Origin: an uncultured Bacteroidales bacterium
GTDB lineage: Bacteria > Bacteroidota > Bacteroidia > Bacteroidales > FEN-979
NCBI GenBank assembly: GCA_903913885.1
Contig: CAIWMX010000128.1
Span: forward strand, 48,097 to 112,096
DNA length: 64,000 nt
Direction of reading: 5' to 3'
The notes under the pieces were generated by a model. The model saw only the letters and a list, made by a program, of their open reading frames with translations, was not told where the DNA came from and made no database searches. Each line of letters starts with the position of its first letter. Position 1 is the first letter of the stretch. Both the position numbers and the translations under genes were made by a program. Shown one piece after another: positions 50,262-59,838 of this stretch.

Positions 50262-51692
50262 ATGATTTTCAGACCTGAAAAACTCAAGATTAAAGACCAG
50301 AGGATGAAACCCTTCATCGATTCTGATGAACTGTGGGGCTACATCCATGCTACGCCGGCTACCAAAGAACGTGTCAGGGAAGTTATTGCAAAATCACTTG
50401 GTAAAAACAGGCTTACCCTGGAAGAGACTGCTGTGCTCATTAATGCCACCGACCCTGACCTGATTGAGGAGATCAAACAAGGTGCACGGACACTGAAAGA
50501 AAAGGTTTACGGGCAACGGATCGTGCTTTTTGCTCCATTATATGTCGGGAACCTTTGTACGAATAATTGTGCTTATTGTGGTTTTAAAGCATCCAACCAG
50601 CAGGTGAAGAGGATCACACTCGATGAAGATGATCTTATTGCCCAGGTCAAAGCGCTGGAGGACAGCGGCCAGAAAAGGCTCATCCTGGTTTTCGGGGAGC
50701 ATCCCCGTTATGACGCGAAATTTATCGCAGATTCAGTCAGGACGGTGTATTCCGTTAAAAGCGGCCGCGGAGAGATCCGCAGGGTAAATATCAACGCCGC
50801 CCCGATGGATATTGACGGGTTCAGAATCATTAAAGATTCGAAGATCGGCACCTACCAGGTTTTCCAGGAGACCTATCATGAGGAAACCTATGGGAAGGTC
50901 CATCTCGGAGGCATCAAACGAAACTTTGAATGGAGACTCACTTCGCTCGACCGTGCCCAGGAAGCCGGCATCGACGATGTGGGTATAGGGGCTTTGTTCG
51001 GACTCTACGACTGGCGGTTTGAGGTGCTGGGACTGGTTCGCCATACGAACCATTTTGAGGCAGTTTACAATGTAGGTCCCCATACGATCTCATTTCCCCG
51101 CATACAGTATGCATCACAGCTGAACATCGACAAATCCCACATGGTGACTGATGCAGAATTCACGCGGCTTGTCGCCATTCTGCGCCTTGCAGTGCCGTAT
51201 ACCGGACTGATCCTGACTGCCCGGGAATCGGCCGCTATCCGGGATGAAATCATGCAATTCGGCGTTTCCCAAATCGACGGCGGCACGAACATTGAATTGG
51301 GCGGGTATTCAAAGAAAAAAGATAACCTTGACCAGGACATTGACATGGAACAGTTCCAGATCAATGACAACCGCACCCTGAACGAGATCATGGATGAACT
51401 GATCGACAAGAAATACATACCCTCCTTTTGCACGGCCTGTTACAGGCTTGGCCGCACAGGCGAGCACTTCATGGAGTTTTCCGTTCCCGGGTTCATCAAA
51501 CGCTATTGCCAGCCTAACGCGCTCCTGACCCTGGTTGAATACCTCGAAGATTATGCTCCGGCCGAAACCAAATTAAAAGGCTATGAACTAGTCAGTGAAA
51601 AACTGGGCGAGATCGAAGATACTGCTTTCAGAGAAAACCTGAGCGGTAAAATTGAACAACTTAAAAACGGAACACGTGACCTTTATTTCTGA
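50262..51692 (+). CDS. hydG: [FeFe]-hydrogenase H-cluster radical SAM maturase HydG
   Basis: 'CTNNCAYCGFKASN' radical SAM motif, 'YHEETYGKVHLGGIKRNFEWRLTSLDRAQEAGIDDVGIGALFGLYDWRFE', C-terminal 'CTACYRLGRTGEHFMEF'. Confidence 0.95.
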   Translation: MIFRPEKLKIKDQRMKPFIDSDELWGYIHATPATKERVREVIAKSLGKNRLTLEETAVLINATDPDLIEEIKQGARTLKEKVYGQRIVLFAPLYVGNLCTNNCAYCGFKASNQQVKRITLDEDDLIAQVKALEDSGQKRLILVFGEHPRYDAKFIADSVRTVYSVKSGRGEIRRVNINAAPMDIDGFRIIKDSKIGTYQVFQETYHEETYGKVHLGGIKRNFEWRLTSLDRAQEAGIDDVGIGALFGLYDWRFEVLGLVRHTNHFEAVYNVGPHTISFPRIQYASQLNIDKSHMVTDAEFTRLVAILRLAVPYTGLILTARESAAIRDEIMQFGVSQIDGGTNIELGGYSKKKDNLDQDIDMEQFQINDNRTLNEIMDELIDKKYIPSFCTACYRLGRTGEHFMEFSVPGFIKRYCQPNALLTLVEYLEDYAPAETKLKGYELVSEKLGEIEDTAFRENLSGKIEQLKNGTRDLYF

Positions 51693-51703
51693 AAAAGCAT
51701 CCC

Positions 51704-51961
51704 ATGAAAGAGATCAGAATCATCGGTTTATTGATCACCGACCGCATTAAAGAAGCCGGGCTGACGCAGCAGACACTGACAAAATATGCCCACGTAATAA
51801 AGTCGAGGCTGGGGTTCCACGAAGTATCGGAGGATGTGTGCAGCCGTGTAGGTGTCATCATCCTGCAGCTGGCAGGCGACCCGGCAGAATGCAACAAGCT
51901 CGAACAGGAACTGGGCCTTATCGGCGGTCTCGAAATTCAGCGGATGGTCTTTGGTTTATAA
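51704..51961 (+). CDS. TM1266-like (iron-only hydrogenase system regulator, ACT-like) protein, copy 1
   Basis: 85 aa 'KEIRIIGLLITDRIKEAGLTQQTLTKYAHVIKSRLGFHEVSEDVCSRVGVIILQLAG'. Confidence 0.8.
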   Translation: MKEIRIIGLLITDRIKEAGLTQQTLTKYAHVIKSRLGFHEVSEDVCSRVGVIILQLAGDPAECNKLEQELGLIGGLEIQRMVFGL

Positions 51962-51971
51962 CCGGCACGGG

Positions 51972-53642
51972 ATGAGGGAACAGTTCACCAGGAACCAGAA
52001 AGAATTTCACCAGCACTACATGATATCTTCCCTGCCAGGGATGAGGATGGGGTTGATTTTCACCATGGTCATGTTTTTCTGTTTCGTGCTTTTCAATACT
52101 TTTTTTTTCAGGGATGCGCCGGAAACGCAGTTTTATAACAGGTTCTGGATTATTTCGCCATTCATCATCATCTCCCTTGGTGTAACATATTTCAGGCGAC
52201 TTTACAAGTGGCTGCATCCCATCTACATCTTACTAAACCTCGGGATTTGTTTTGTTGTTTATTTTGTTGGCGCTACGTCGGGCTATTCCGAACCTGGCTA
52301 TGAATATTACTTTGCGTGGGTCATGCTTGTGGTGATCGGGCTGTTCGTTTTCTACAGGATGCCTTTCAGGTCACTTGTCATTATTGGTTTGCTGCAGGTT
52401 GCAGCTTTTATCATGGCATGTATTTCCAATGGCTTTTTTGCCCATCGGCCGATCATTTTCTTCAGCAACTTGTTTTTCATCATTGCCATGTATTCCATTG
52501 GGTTTATCATGGCCTTTACCCTGAGAAAGCTCAACTGGAGAAACTTCATGCACCAGAGAACGCTTGCAGAAAACAACTTGAGACTTAAGGAGGAGATCAT
52601 GGAGCGCAAACATGCGGTGGAAGCGTTCCAGCTATCTGAAATCCAATACCATAACACCCTGAATTCCATACCCGACCTTATACATGTTGTTGATCGTGAT
52701 TTTAGGGTGGTCATCATCAATGCGGCATTAAAAGACACCCATCACAACATGGGGCTTCCAGAGGATGTAATCGGAAAACATATTCTGGATGTATACCCAT
52801 TTATGAATACTGCCGGTATCAGTGAGCTCCATGATATTTTTGAAAGCGGGACCATATCCATCAATGAATTGCAAATACCCATTGATGGGACAACCCGGTT
52901 TATGGAAAACCGCAAAGTCCCCATCTTTAGGAATAACAAGGTAGTTCAGGTCATGACCATTCTGCGTGACCGCTCAAAAGAAAGAGAAGTTGACGAACTG
53001 AAACAACGCAACGCTGAACAAAAGGGGATTATGCTGCGCGAGATCCACCACAGGGTCAAGAACAACCTGACCATTGTGATCAGCCTGCTTGATCTCCAGC
53101 TTCGCAGCAACGCCAATCCTGAACTAAGGCGTATTATCACAGATATTGAAATGCGCATCCGTTCAATGGCCCTGATCCACGAACACCTCTACCGTTCTGA
53201 GAACATTGACCTTATTCCATTGGCATCATATATTCATTCCCTTGCGACCATCATATCGAGTGCATTCAGCGGGCACCGGATTACCCTGATAACCTCGCTG
53301 GATGCTGCAGAAGTAAGCATTGAAACCGCGCTGCCCATAGGACTCATTGCAAACGAATTGCTGACAAATGCCTATAAATATGCTTTCCCTGGTAGCATGA
53401 ACGGGGAAATAGAAATCCACCTGAAGCAGGATGCTGATGAAATGTTCACGCTCACCGTCAGTGACAACGGAGTTGGGTTGCCTGATTCGTTTACGCTGGA
53501 TTCTGAAAATTCACTGGGGATGTTTATTGTAAGGCTTCTGGTGGAGCAATTAGACGGAGCCCTTGAAATCGACAGAGAACAAGGTACTTCATTTATTATA
53601 AGATTCAAAAACCTGGTTGTGAAAAAACTAAATACCCTTTGA
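51972..53642 (+). CDS. Membrane sensor histidine kinase (PAS + HisKA_2 + HATPase)
   Basis: TM helices, PAS region, 'EQKGIMLREIHHRVKNNLTIVISLLDLQLR', 'LIANELLTNAYKYAFP', 'VSDNGVGLP'. Start re-assigned to MREQFTRNQ. Confidence 0.9.
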   Translation: MREQFTRNQKEFHQHYMISSLPGMRMGLIFTMVMFFCFVLFNTFFFRDAPETQFYNRFWIISPFIIISLGVTYFRRLYKWLHPIYILLNLGICFVVYFVGATSGYSEPGYEYYFAWVMLVVIGLFVFYRMPFRSLVIIGLLQVAAFIMACISNGFFAHRPIIFFSNLFFIIAMYSIGFIMAFTLRKLNWRNFMHQRTLAENNLRLKEEIMERKHAVEAFQLSEIQYHNTLNSIPDLIHVVDRDFRVVIINAALKDTHHNMGLPEDVIGKHILDVYPFMNTAGISELHDIFESGTISINELQIPIDGTTRFMENRKVPIFRNNKVVQVMTILRDRSKEREVDELKQRNAEQKGIMLREIHHRVKNNLTIVISLLDLQLRSNANPELRRIITDIEMRIRSMALIHEHLYRSENIDLIPLASYIHSLATIISSAFSGHRITLITSLDAAEVSIETALPIGLIANELLTNAYKYAFPGSMNGEIEIHLKQDADEMFTLTVSDNGVGLPDSFTLDSENSLGMFIVRLLVEQLDGALEIDREQGTSFIIRFKNLVVKKLNTL

Positions 53643-53646
53643 TACA

Positions 53647-53910
53647 ATGATAACCAAAGAAATCTGGATTCTCGGCATTCATATCACCGACAGGGTGAAG
53701 GAAGTTTCAGATATTCAATCCGTTCTGACCAAATTCGGATGTACCATTAAAACCCGTCTCGGGTTGCATGAAGTAAAGGAAGATTTCTGCGCCCGCAGCG
53801 GGCTTATCCTTCTCGAACTCACCGGCAGCAGAGAGGAGTTTATCAAACTGGAGAACGAACTGCTGAAGATCGGCGGGCTTGATGTAAAAAAAATGGTATT
53901 CGCCGAATAA
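53647..53910 (+). CDS. TM1266-like regulator, copy 2
   Basis: 87 aa 'KEIWILGIHITDRVKEVSDIQSVLTKFGCTIKTRLGLHEVKEDFCARSGLILLELTG'; clearly paralogous to copy 1. Confidence 0.8.
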   Translation: MITKEIWILGIHITDRVKEVSDIQSVLTKFGCTIKTRLGLHEVKEDFCARSGLILLELTGSREEFIKLENELLKIGGLDVKKMVFAE

Positions 53911-53945
53911 TCCATCCCAACGATGTCATCTGCGGCGTTAAAATG

Positions 53946-54011
53946 CACCCCCTACAGGGGTGTGATGGCGGGGTGCCATATCTACAGGAAATGTCATCCC
54001 CTACAGGGATG
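53946..54011. repeat. REP-like short palindromes with shared CTACA loop
   Basis: CACCCC-CTACA-GGGGTG (53946-53962) and CATCCC-CTACA-GGGATG (53995-54011), degenerate third copy between. Confidence 0.8.
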
Positions 54012-54096
54012 ATCAGACAGAAAGAAGGAATTAACAATACTACGCTAATTTTTCCGGGATTTTCAAATATTTTCCCCACCAGCCTGCTCTTCACCA

Positions 54097-54180
54097 CGTC
54101 CCACGTCCCTCGTCCCTCGTCCCTCGTCCCTCGTCCTTCGTCCCTCGTCCTTCGTCCCTCGTCCCACGTCCCTCGTCCTA
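54097..54180. repeat. Heptamer tandem array (CGTCCNN)x12
   Basis: Twelve 7-bp units; last unit supplies the arcC stop codon (minus strand). Same family as 17811-17873. Confidence 0.95.
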
Positions 54181-55122
54181 AACGAGCGTAACCCTGGTTC
54201 CTCCGTTGTCGATGCCGAGCATGGTGGTTTTCGTGATGATCGTATCTTTCCCCGAGTGCTCAACGAAATGGATAGCTGCCTTGACTTTGGGGCCCATGCT
54301 GCCATCGGGGAACTGGCCCTCGTCGAGGTAGCGTTTGGCTTCGGCAATGGTCATGCGGTCGAGCGATTTTTCCTGCGGAGTGTTGAAATTAATACAAACT
54401 TTAGGGACATCGGTCAGGATGAAAAATTTGTCGGCGTTAATTTGTGAAGCAAGCAAGGCTGAGGCCAGGTCTTTATCGATCACTGCATCTATGCCCTGCA
54501 GTTTGTTTGGGGCCACATAAAAAACCGGGATACCGCCTCCTCCAACGGCAATGGCAATTTGCCCGCCGCGGGCAATTTTCTCGATGGTTTTTTTATTGAT
54601 GATGACGAGTGGTGTCGGCGAGGCAACCACTTTGCGCCATCCGCGTCCGCGGGGGTCTTCCCTGAAAAACGCCCCGGTGTCCTTTGCCATCGCATCGGCC
54701 TCTTCCTTTGAATAATAGGGACCTACAGGTTTGGTAGGTTTTTTAAATGCGGGATCGTCCTTATTCACAAGCACCTGCGTGGTGATGGTGATGATGTCGC
54801 GTTCCATGTCGTGAATTTCCAGAACGTTCTTCAACTGCTGTTCTATGATATATCCTATAAAACCTTGCGAATAGGCAACGCAAATATCGAGTGGCATCTC
54901 AGGGATACCGAACATTTTAAATCCCGCCGAATTGGCGAGCATAATGTTCCCGACCTGAGGCCCGTTGCCATGGGTGATGACGATATTGTAATCGCGCTTG
55001 AGCAGTTTTACCAGGCTTTCGGCCGTGGCATTTGCATTTTCCTCCTGTTCATCGATGGTACCTTTTTGATCCCCGCGTAAAAGAGCGTTTCCGCCAAGGG
55101 CTACAACAGCTAATTTTTTCAT
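54178..55122 (-). CDS. arcC: Carbamate kinase
   Basis: 'VVALGGNALLRGDQKGT', 'VITHGNGPQVGNIMLANSA', 'IAVGGGGIPVFY', 'DKDLASALLASQINADKFFILTDVPKV'. Confidence 0.93.
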   Translation of the reverse strand: MKKLAVVALGGNALLRGDQKGTIDEQEENANATAESLVKLLKRDYNIVITHGNGPQVGNIMLANSAGFKMFGIPEMPLDICVAYSQGFIGYIIEQQLKNVLEIHDMERDIITITTQVLVNKDDPAFKKPTKPVGPYYSKEEADAMAKDTGAFFREDPRGRGWRKVVASPTPLVIINKKTIEKIARGGQIAIAVGGGGIPVFYVAPNKLQGIDAVIDKDLASALLASQINADKFFILTDVPKVCINFNTPQEKSLDRMTIAEAKRYLDEGQFPDGSMGPKVKAAIHFVEHSGKDTIITKTTMLGIDNGGTRVTLV

Positions 55123-55227
55123 ACTTCAAAATTCGTTAATCAATATTCGATATTCATTTTCCAGGGTTTTCCCGACAATCAGCAAATTTAGAAATTTTTC
55201 CCGATCTTTAAGTACCTTCGCATCCTG

Positions 55228-56166
55228 ATGAAACTACAGAAAAAAGCCTATTTATTTGCCTTTGCAGCCATCGCATGCTGGTCAACCATCGGTTCGGCCT
55301 TTAAACTCTCGTTGCGTTTTCTCAGTCCTGTGGAATTGTTGTTTTATTCATCGTTCACTGCATGTACAGTTCTGTTTGCGATCATGCTGGTGCAGGGCAA
55401 GATTGGGCTGTTGACGTCGCTGACCCTGAAACAAACCACACATTCCGCCCTCCTCGGGCTGTTAAACCCGTTTCTTTATTATGTTGTGCTTCTTAAAGCC
55501 TATGAGGTTCTTCCTGCACAGGAGGCAGGAACCCTCAATTACATCTGGCCACTGATCCTGGTGTTGCTTTCCATTCCCCTGTTAAAACAGAAAATCAGCA
55601 TGATGAGCATATTAGCCATCCTTGTGAGTTTTGCCGGGATCATCATTATCGCCTCCCACCCTGACGGGGTCCTCCACCCTGACGGGGTCCTCCACCCTGA
55701 CGGGGTCACCCACCCTGACGGGGTCCTCCACCCTGACGGGGTCACCCATGCAACAGGCGTTATCCTGGCCGTTGGCAGCGCGGTTTTCTGGGCCCTCTAT
55801 TGGATATACAACATCAAAGATAACCGCGAAGCAGTAAGCAAACTGTTCCTGAACTTCTGTTTTGGCTTTCTTTACACCCTAGTTGCAATCGTTGCCACAG
55901 GAAAATTCCGGATTCCCGCCTGGCCAGGCATTGCGGGGGCCGTTTACATCGGTTTTTTTGAAATGGGCATCACCTTCGTCCTCTGGCTGAATGCCCTGAA
56001 ATTTTCTTCCACAACAGCCAAGGTTTCAAACCTGATCTACCTCTCCCCTTTCATCTCCCTCATCATTATCCATTTTACCGTTGGGGAGACGATTTACTTA
56101 TCAACTGTGGTCGGACTGGTGTTCCTGGTAACAGGCATTCTCCTTCAGCAGTACCTGAAACGATGA
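55228..56166 (+). CDS. EamA/DMT family transporter with in-frame HPDGV(L/T) repeat
   Basis: About 10 TM helices; 'SHPDGVLHPDGVLHPDGVTHPDGVLHPDGVTHATGVILAVGSAVFWALYW'. Confidence 0.88.
   Translation: MKLQKKAYLFAFAAIACWSTIGSAFKLSLRFLSPVELLFYSSFTACTVLFAIMLVQGKIGLLTSLTLKQTTHSALLGLLNPFLYYVVLLKAYEVLPAQEAGTLNYIWPLILVLLSIPLLKQKISMMSILAILVSFAGIIIIASHPDGVLHPDGVLHPDGVTHPDGVLHPDGVTHATGVILAVGSAVFWALYWIYNIKDNREAVSKLFLNFCFGFLYTLVAIVATGKFRIPAWPGIAGAVYIGFFEMGITFVLWLNALKFSSTTAKVSNLIYLSPFISLIIIHFTVGETIYLSTVVGLVFLVTGILLQQYLKR
55657..55746 (+). repeat. 18-bp in-frame tandem repeat, 5 copies (caccctgacggggtcctc)
   Basis: Five near-identical 18-bp units, differing only at the L/T codon (ctc vs acc). Confidence 0.97.
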
Positions 56167-56214
56167 CCTGCCGACTGACTTCCTCAGAGAAATAAACTTC
56201 CACTGCCGCCATCA

Positions 56215-58269
56215 CTAATCCTTGCAAATCTGCCTGAGCAGCTTTTTGTCTTTTGATTCAAAACAATCCGACTTCTTAATTGCCTTAACAATCGGACAAA
56301 TTTCCTTTGCAATTTTATCGCGGTACTCTGCAGATTTCACTTTGCCATAGCGATCGAGCAGATGACAAAACTCCTTCTTCTGTATTTCGACCATTGAAAC
56401 CAGGTAGGCAGCCGAATCAAACTCTGCTGCATTCTGTGGAATATTCATAAGGTCAGCTGCTGCCCTGTTGAGGGCAACCATCCCCCCGTTCTCCGACAGG
56501 TACTTATCATACCATGCATGGCCACTTAACAACAGGATTTTTGCCGAATCCCAGGGCTTTCTTTGCATGTACATTGAACAATAGCGTATCAGGGAATCAT
56601 TGCTGCGGTGAAGCGAATCTTTATTTGTTTCAAATGTGCTGTATACCAACGCCATCTGTCGGGTAAAATCGGGCATGATGGTATCCAGGTTATAATGCTG
56701 CATGGCACGAAGGTCCCGGTATGTCATCATTATATCTTTCCCCCCCCGCTGTGTCGCTTTCCTGTACATTTGGTAGGTTAGTCCGGCAATGGTTCCTTTC
56801 AGCGTGTCCTTCCCGTCGAGGGCTGGCAACAGTCGGTAAGCCTTCATGTAATCATCAAGCGCCGGCGTAAGGTCATCAGGATTGACGCGCATCTTCAGTT
56901 TTGCCCTGAAATAATAAACCACCGGTTTAAGACTGTCAACCCTGATCGAATGATTGAACGCAGCCAATGCGTTCGGGAGACTGTCAAGATACTCCTGGCA
57001 GATACCATAATAAAAGTATGCATTGCCGGTCAAATCACGACTTGGCTTCATTAATATTGAGCTGCTGAAATAGTTATTTGCCTTGCCATATGACTTGTAC
57101 ATAAACGAGGCAAAGCCCGCTTTGTAAAGCATATCGGCATCTTTTTTTAATGCAAGATAGATATCAAAATGCTCAATCGCCTTAGGCCAGCTCACTTTAT
57201 CCGTTTCTGCAAGCTTATAGAAAGTTTCGCCAAACAGTTTCTCAGCCAGCAGGCGATTCCCTGTAAAATGAAGGTCCATGCTCATGTTACGGAGTATCTC
57301 CATAACATCCAGGTATCTTTTATTGGCATACAACACCATGGCTGTATCCAGCTTGCCGGCTTCCATGATGGAATCAGCAAGCAAGTGATCATCCAGTTTT
57401 TTCTGCTCCATTTTCCAGCCGTCCATCAGACTGTTGTATCTTTCCTGGCGCGCCGGGTAATAGGCCGTCCGGTTTACGTTATGGATCAACCCCGCCATTT
57501 TGGTGATCACCATTGAATCGGCCCCCATGGCAAAAAGCCATCTGCCGGCGTATTTATCTGCAACCAGTTCTGATCCGATGTTGGTTGAATCCATATGCAG
57601 GGTATGCATGTTGAAGATATGCCCCATTTCATGAAGGATTACCCCGCAAATAACCAGTGAATCCCCGGCCCTGACAAGTTTTGCCAGCGTATCAGGGTTA
57701 TAATAAAGGTAACAGTCTATGTCACTCCCACGCAACACCCTGTTCTCGGCGAAGGTTGGCACGGAAGCCCCGACGACATTGAGTTTCTCGGTAAATTTCT
57801 CATTCTTCAGATGGTCGCACACCTTCCAGATAAAGTGATCAATATCGGGATCCCGCATAAAATAGGTGATTGCATTGGGGTTGATGATCCCGTCGTACGC
57901 CAAGGGAGGCGAGTTGGTCTTGCTCAGGAGCGGTATTTTAACAACCGGTTTGTACAAGGATAACTTCCAGCAATCGATCGGCTCAATGGGGTAATAATCA
58001 TTGATGTCACTTTTAGCCGGCAGGAACTGCAGTCTTAAAATTTCGCCGCAGCTGCCTCCCTGGCTTTTTGCATCAGCGTAACTAAGGGTATCCGGCTTTT
58101 TATCGTTGTTATAAATAAACTTTACCCGGCAGCGCCTGGTATAATCCAGGCTTCCATCCTGAACTGAAACCCCGTCGAGTTTGATCTGTGCACGGGGACA
58201 CAGGTGCAGGAATAAGATGCAGGCAAATATAATGGGAAGTCTAAACTTCCTCGCTGCTGAATTTTGCAT
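56215..58269 (-). CDS. Exported HExxH metalloprotease-like protein with TPR region
   Basis: 'VILHEMGHIFNMHTLHMDSTNIGSELVADKYAGRWLFAMGADSM' (HEMGH and ExxxD) followed by TPR-like helices; signal peptide. Confidence 0.75.
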   Translation of the reverse strand: MQNSAARKFRLPIIFACILFLHLCPRAQIKLDGVSVQDGSLDYTRRCRVKFIYNNDKKPDTLSYADAKSQGGSCGEILRLQFLPAKSDINDYYPIEPIDCWKLSLYKPVVKIPLLSKTNSPPLAYDGIINPNAITYFMRDPDIDHFIWKVCDHLKNEKFTEKLNVVGASVPTFAENRVLRGSDIDCYLYYNPDTLAKLVRAGDSLVICGVILHEMGHIFNMHTLHMDSTNIGSELVADKYAGRWLFAMGADSMVITKMAGLIHNVNRTAYYPARQERYNSLMDGWKMEQKKLDDHLLADSIMEAGKLDTAMVLYANKRYLDVMEILRNMSMDLHFTGNRLLAEKLFGETFYKLAETDKVSWPKAIEHFDIYLALKKDADMLYKAGFASFMYKSYGKANNYFSSSILMKPSRDLTGNAYFYYGICQEYLDSLPNALAAFNHSIRVDSLKPVVYYFRAKLKMRVNPDDLTPALDDYMKAYRLLPALDGKDTLKGTIAGLTYQMYRKATQRGGKDIMMTYRDLRAMQHYNLDTIMPDFTRQMALVYSTFETNKDSLHRSNDSLIRYCSMYMQRKPWDSAKILLLSGHAWYDKYLSENGGMVALNRAAADLMNIPQNAAEFDSAAYLVSMVEIQKKEFCHLLDRYGKVKSAEYRDKIAKEICPIVKAIKKSDCFESKDKKLLRQICKD

Positions 58270-59563
58270 ACAGAATCAGGTTTAAAATGATAATGAGGGC
58301 TGAAAAAACAATAAGCATATAGATGGTGTTTAACCTCGAATCGATGATCCAGTTAAATCTGTTTGACTTCATCAGGAAAATTTTCTCCTGCTCGGTAGTC
58401 TGGTACAGATTCATAGGTAAGTCAGGTGTGTTTGTAATAAGTTCAAGGATGATGTTGCTGCCTGGAGGCATGTTTACCTTCCTGAAACTGGCCTTGGTCC
58501 CATATACCTCCGGATCGGCAAAATCGCTTCTGACCAGCGAACTTGTTTGAGCAAATCCCATGATCACACGGTCATCCCCTTTAAATTTAAAGGTCAGGTC
58601 GATATTTTTTAAATAATATTTGGAGATGTTGCGGAAGGTGACTGTAGATTTGTAAAATTTATTGTTTCCGTCAATTTTGATTCCGCAGATATTTTTAATG
58701 AGGTGGATCAGGTTGTCCATGCTCGATTTACACTGGGGACAGGGATTGTCGGTAAAACTGCCCTGGTTCGATTGCATAGTCTTTCCATAATCTCCGACGA
58801 GGATATCACTCAAAGTTATAACCTGGAAGTCATGGTCATATTTAACGATGCACATATCCTTGTACTCATTGAGCAGGTTCGTAACAAGAAACCCGATGAT
58901 CGCAAATAAAACAGTAAGCAGGTAAGGCAGCCGTTCCATCATGACAAGCGACCTGAAGGTCTTCATCATCGACCGGCGGTTGCTGGTCCACAAATCGGTC
59001 CTGTGTTCACTCCTGAAGGTATTGTTGGTTATCTTTCCCAGTATTTCCCGGCGAAGTACGGGATAGAGGTTCACCGAGCTGAGGGTGTCGGCCAGGTCGA
59101 TCAGTTTGATCAGCAACATCCTGAAATCATCCGGCCAGACTTCAATCACCTGGTTCACATCATTGTAAAAAGGCCCGAACCGGTCGGCAATACCCAAATC
59201 ACTTTTTTGAACCTTTTCAGTATCCATCAATCCTTGCAGGACCAACTGGATACCTTCCTCCGAAAGTTCAGTAAAAACAGTAATCAGGTCGCCGATCCGG
59301 TCGGGCGAAATTCTTTTACTCACCAGCACAATCAGCCGGTCGATCGCCTTGTCGATTGCCGGATTGCGCGTGTCGCTATAAAGGCGGTATAATTGCATGT
59401 GAAACAAAATCCGCAGGAGAAAGAAAAGGCATTGATCATCAAGCCGGATAATATCCATTCGATGGTATTCCATCCGGCTGAATCTTTCAAGAAATGTTAT
59501 TACATCATCCGCTATGACTTTTCCGAAGTTCATTTTATTCACCTCTTCGGGGGTAATTTTCAT
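58241..59563 (-). CDS. Hypothetical membrane protein
   Basis: Two TM segments flanking a CxxC-containing extracytoplasmic region; overlaps downstream metalloprotease-like gene by 29 bp. Start re-assigned to MKITPEEV. Confidence 0.6.
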   Translation of the reverse strand: MKITPEEVNKMNFGKVIADDVITFLERFSRMEYHRMDIIRLDDQCLFFLLRILFHMQLYRLYSDTRNPAIDKAIDRLIVLVSKRISPDRIGDLITVFTELSEEGIQLVLQGLMDTEKVQKSDLGIADRFGPFYNDVNQVIEVWPDDFRMLLIKLIDLADTLSSVNLYPVLRREILGKITNNTFRSEHRTDLWTSNRRSMMKTFRSLVMMERLPYLLTVLFAIIGFLVTNLLNEYKDMCIVKYDHDFQVITLSDILVGDYGKTMQSNQGSFTDNPCPQCKSSMDNLIHLIKNICGIKIDGNNKFYKSTVTFRNISKYYLKNIDLTFKFKGDDRVIMGFAQTSSLVRSDFADPEVYGTKASFRKVNMPPGSNIILELITNTPDLPMNLYQTTEQEKIFLMKSNRFNWIIDSRLNTIYMLIVFSALIIILNLILYAKFSSEEV

Positions 59564-59838
59564 GTTGCTCGTAATTAAGTGCAATGACAAATAGTAATGT
59601 AAAAGTATGACATTTTACGTATGAAGTCAAGTTTAAACAATAAAATAACCTAACCTTCACCTTGTTTCTTTAAAACTTTCACCAGGATGCATGCCATGGA
59701 TCAACAATAATACTATTGGTTTTCCAGTGACAGCCGGATTTTTAATAACTTTGGCTGACTATTCCTGGTCAAGAGAAATAACCTTCCACACCTCACGCGC
59801 ACTGACCATTGCGGTGCGGCAAACTAAAAATAACCCAT

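Noticed and set aside
54097-54180. Possible CRISPR array (also at 17811, 33329, 33413, 34786, 35733)
   Set aside because: Repeats are contiguous 7-8 bp units with no spacers and no cas genes.
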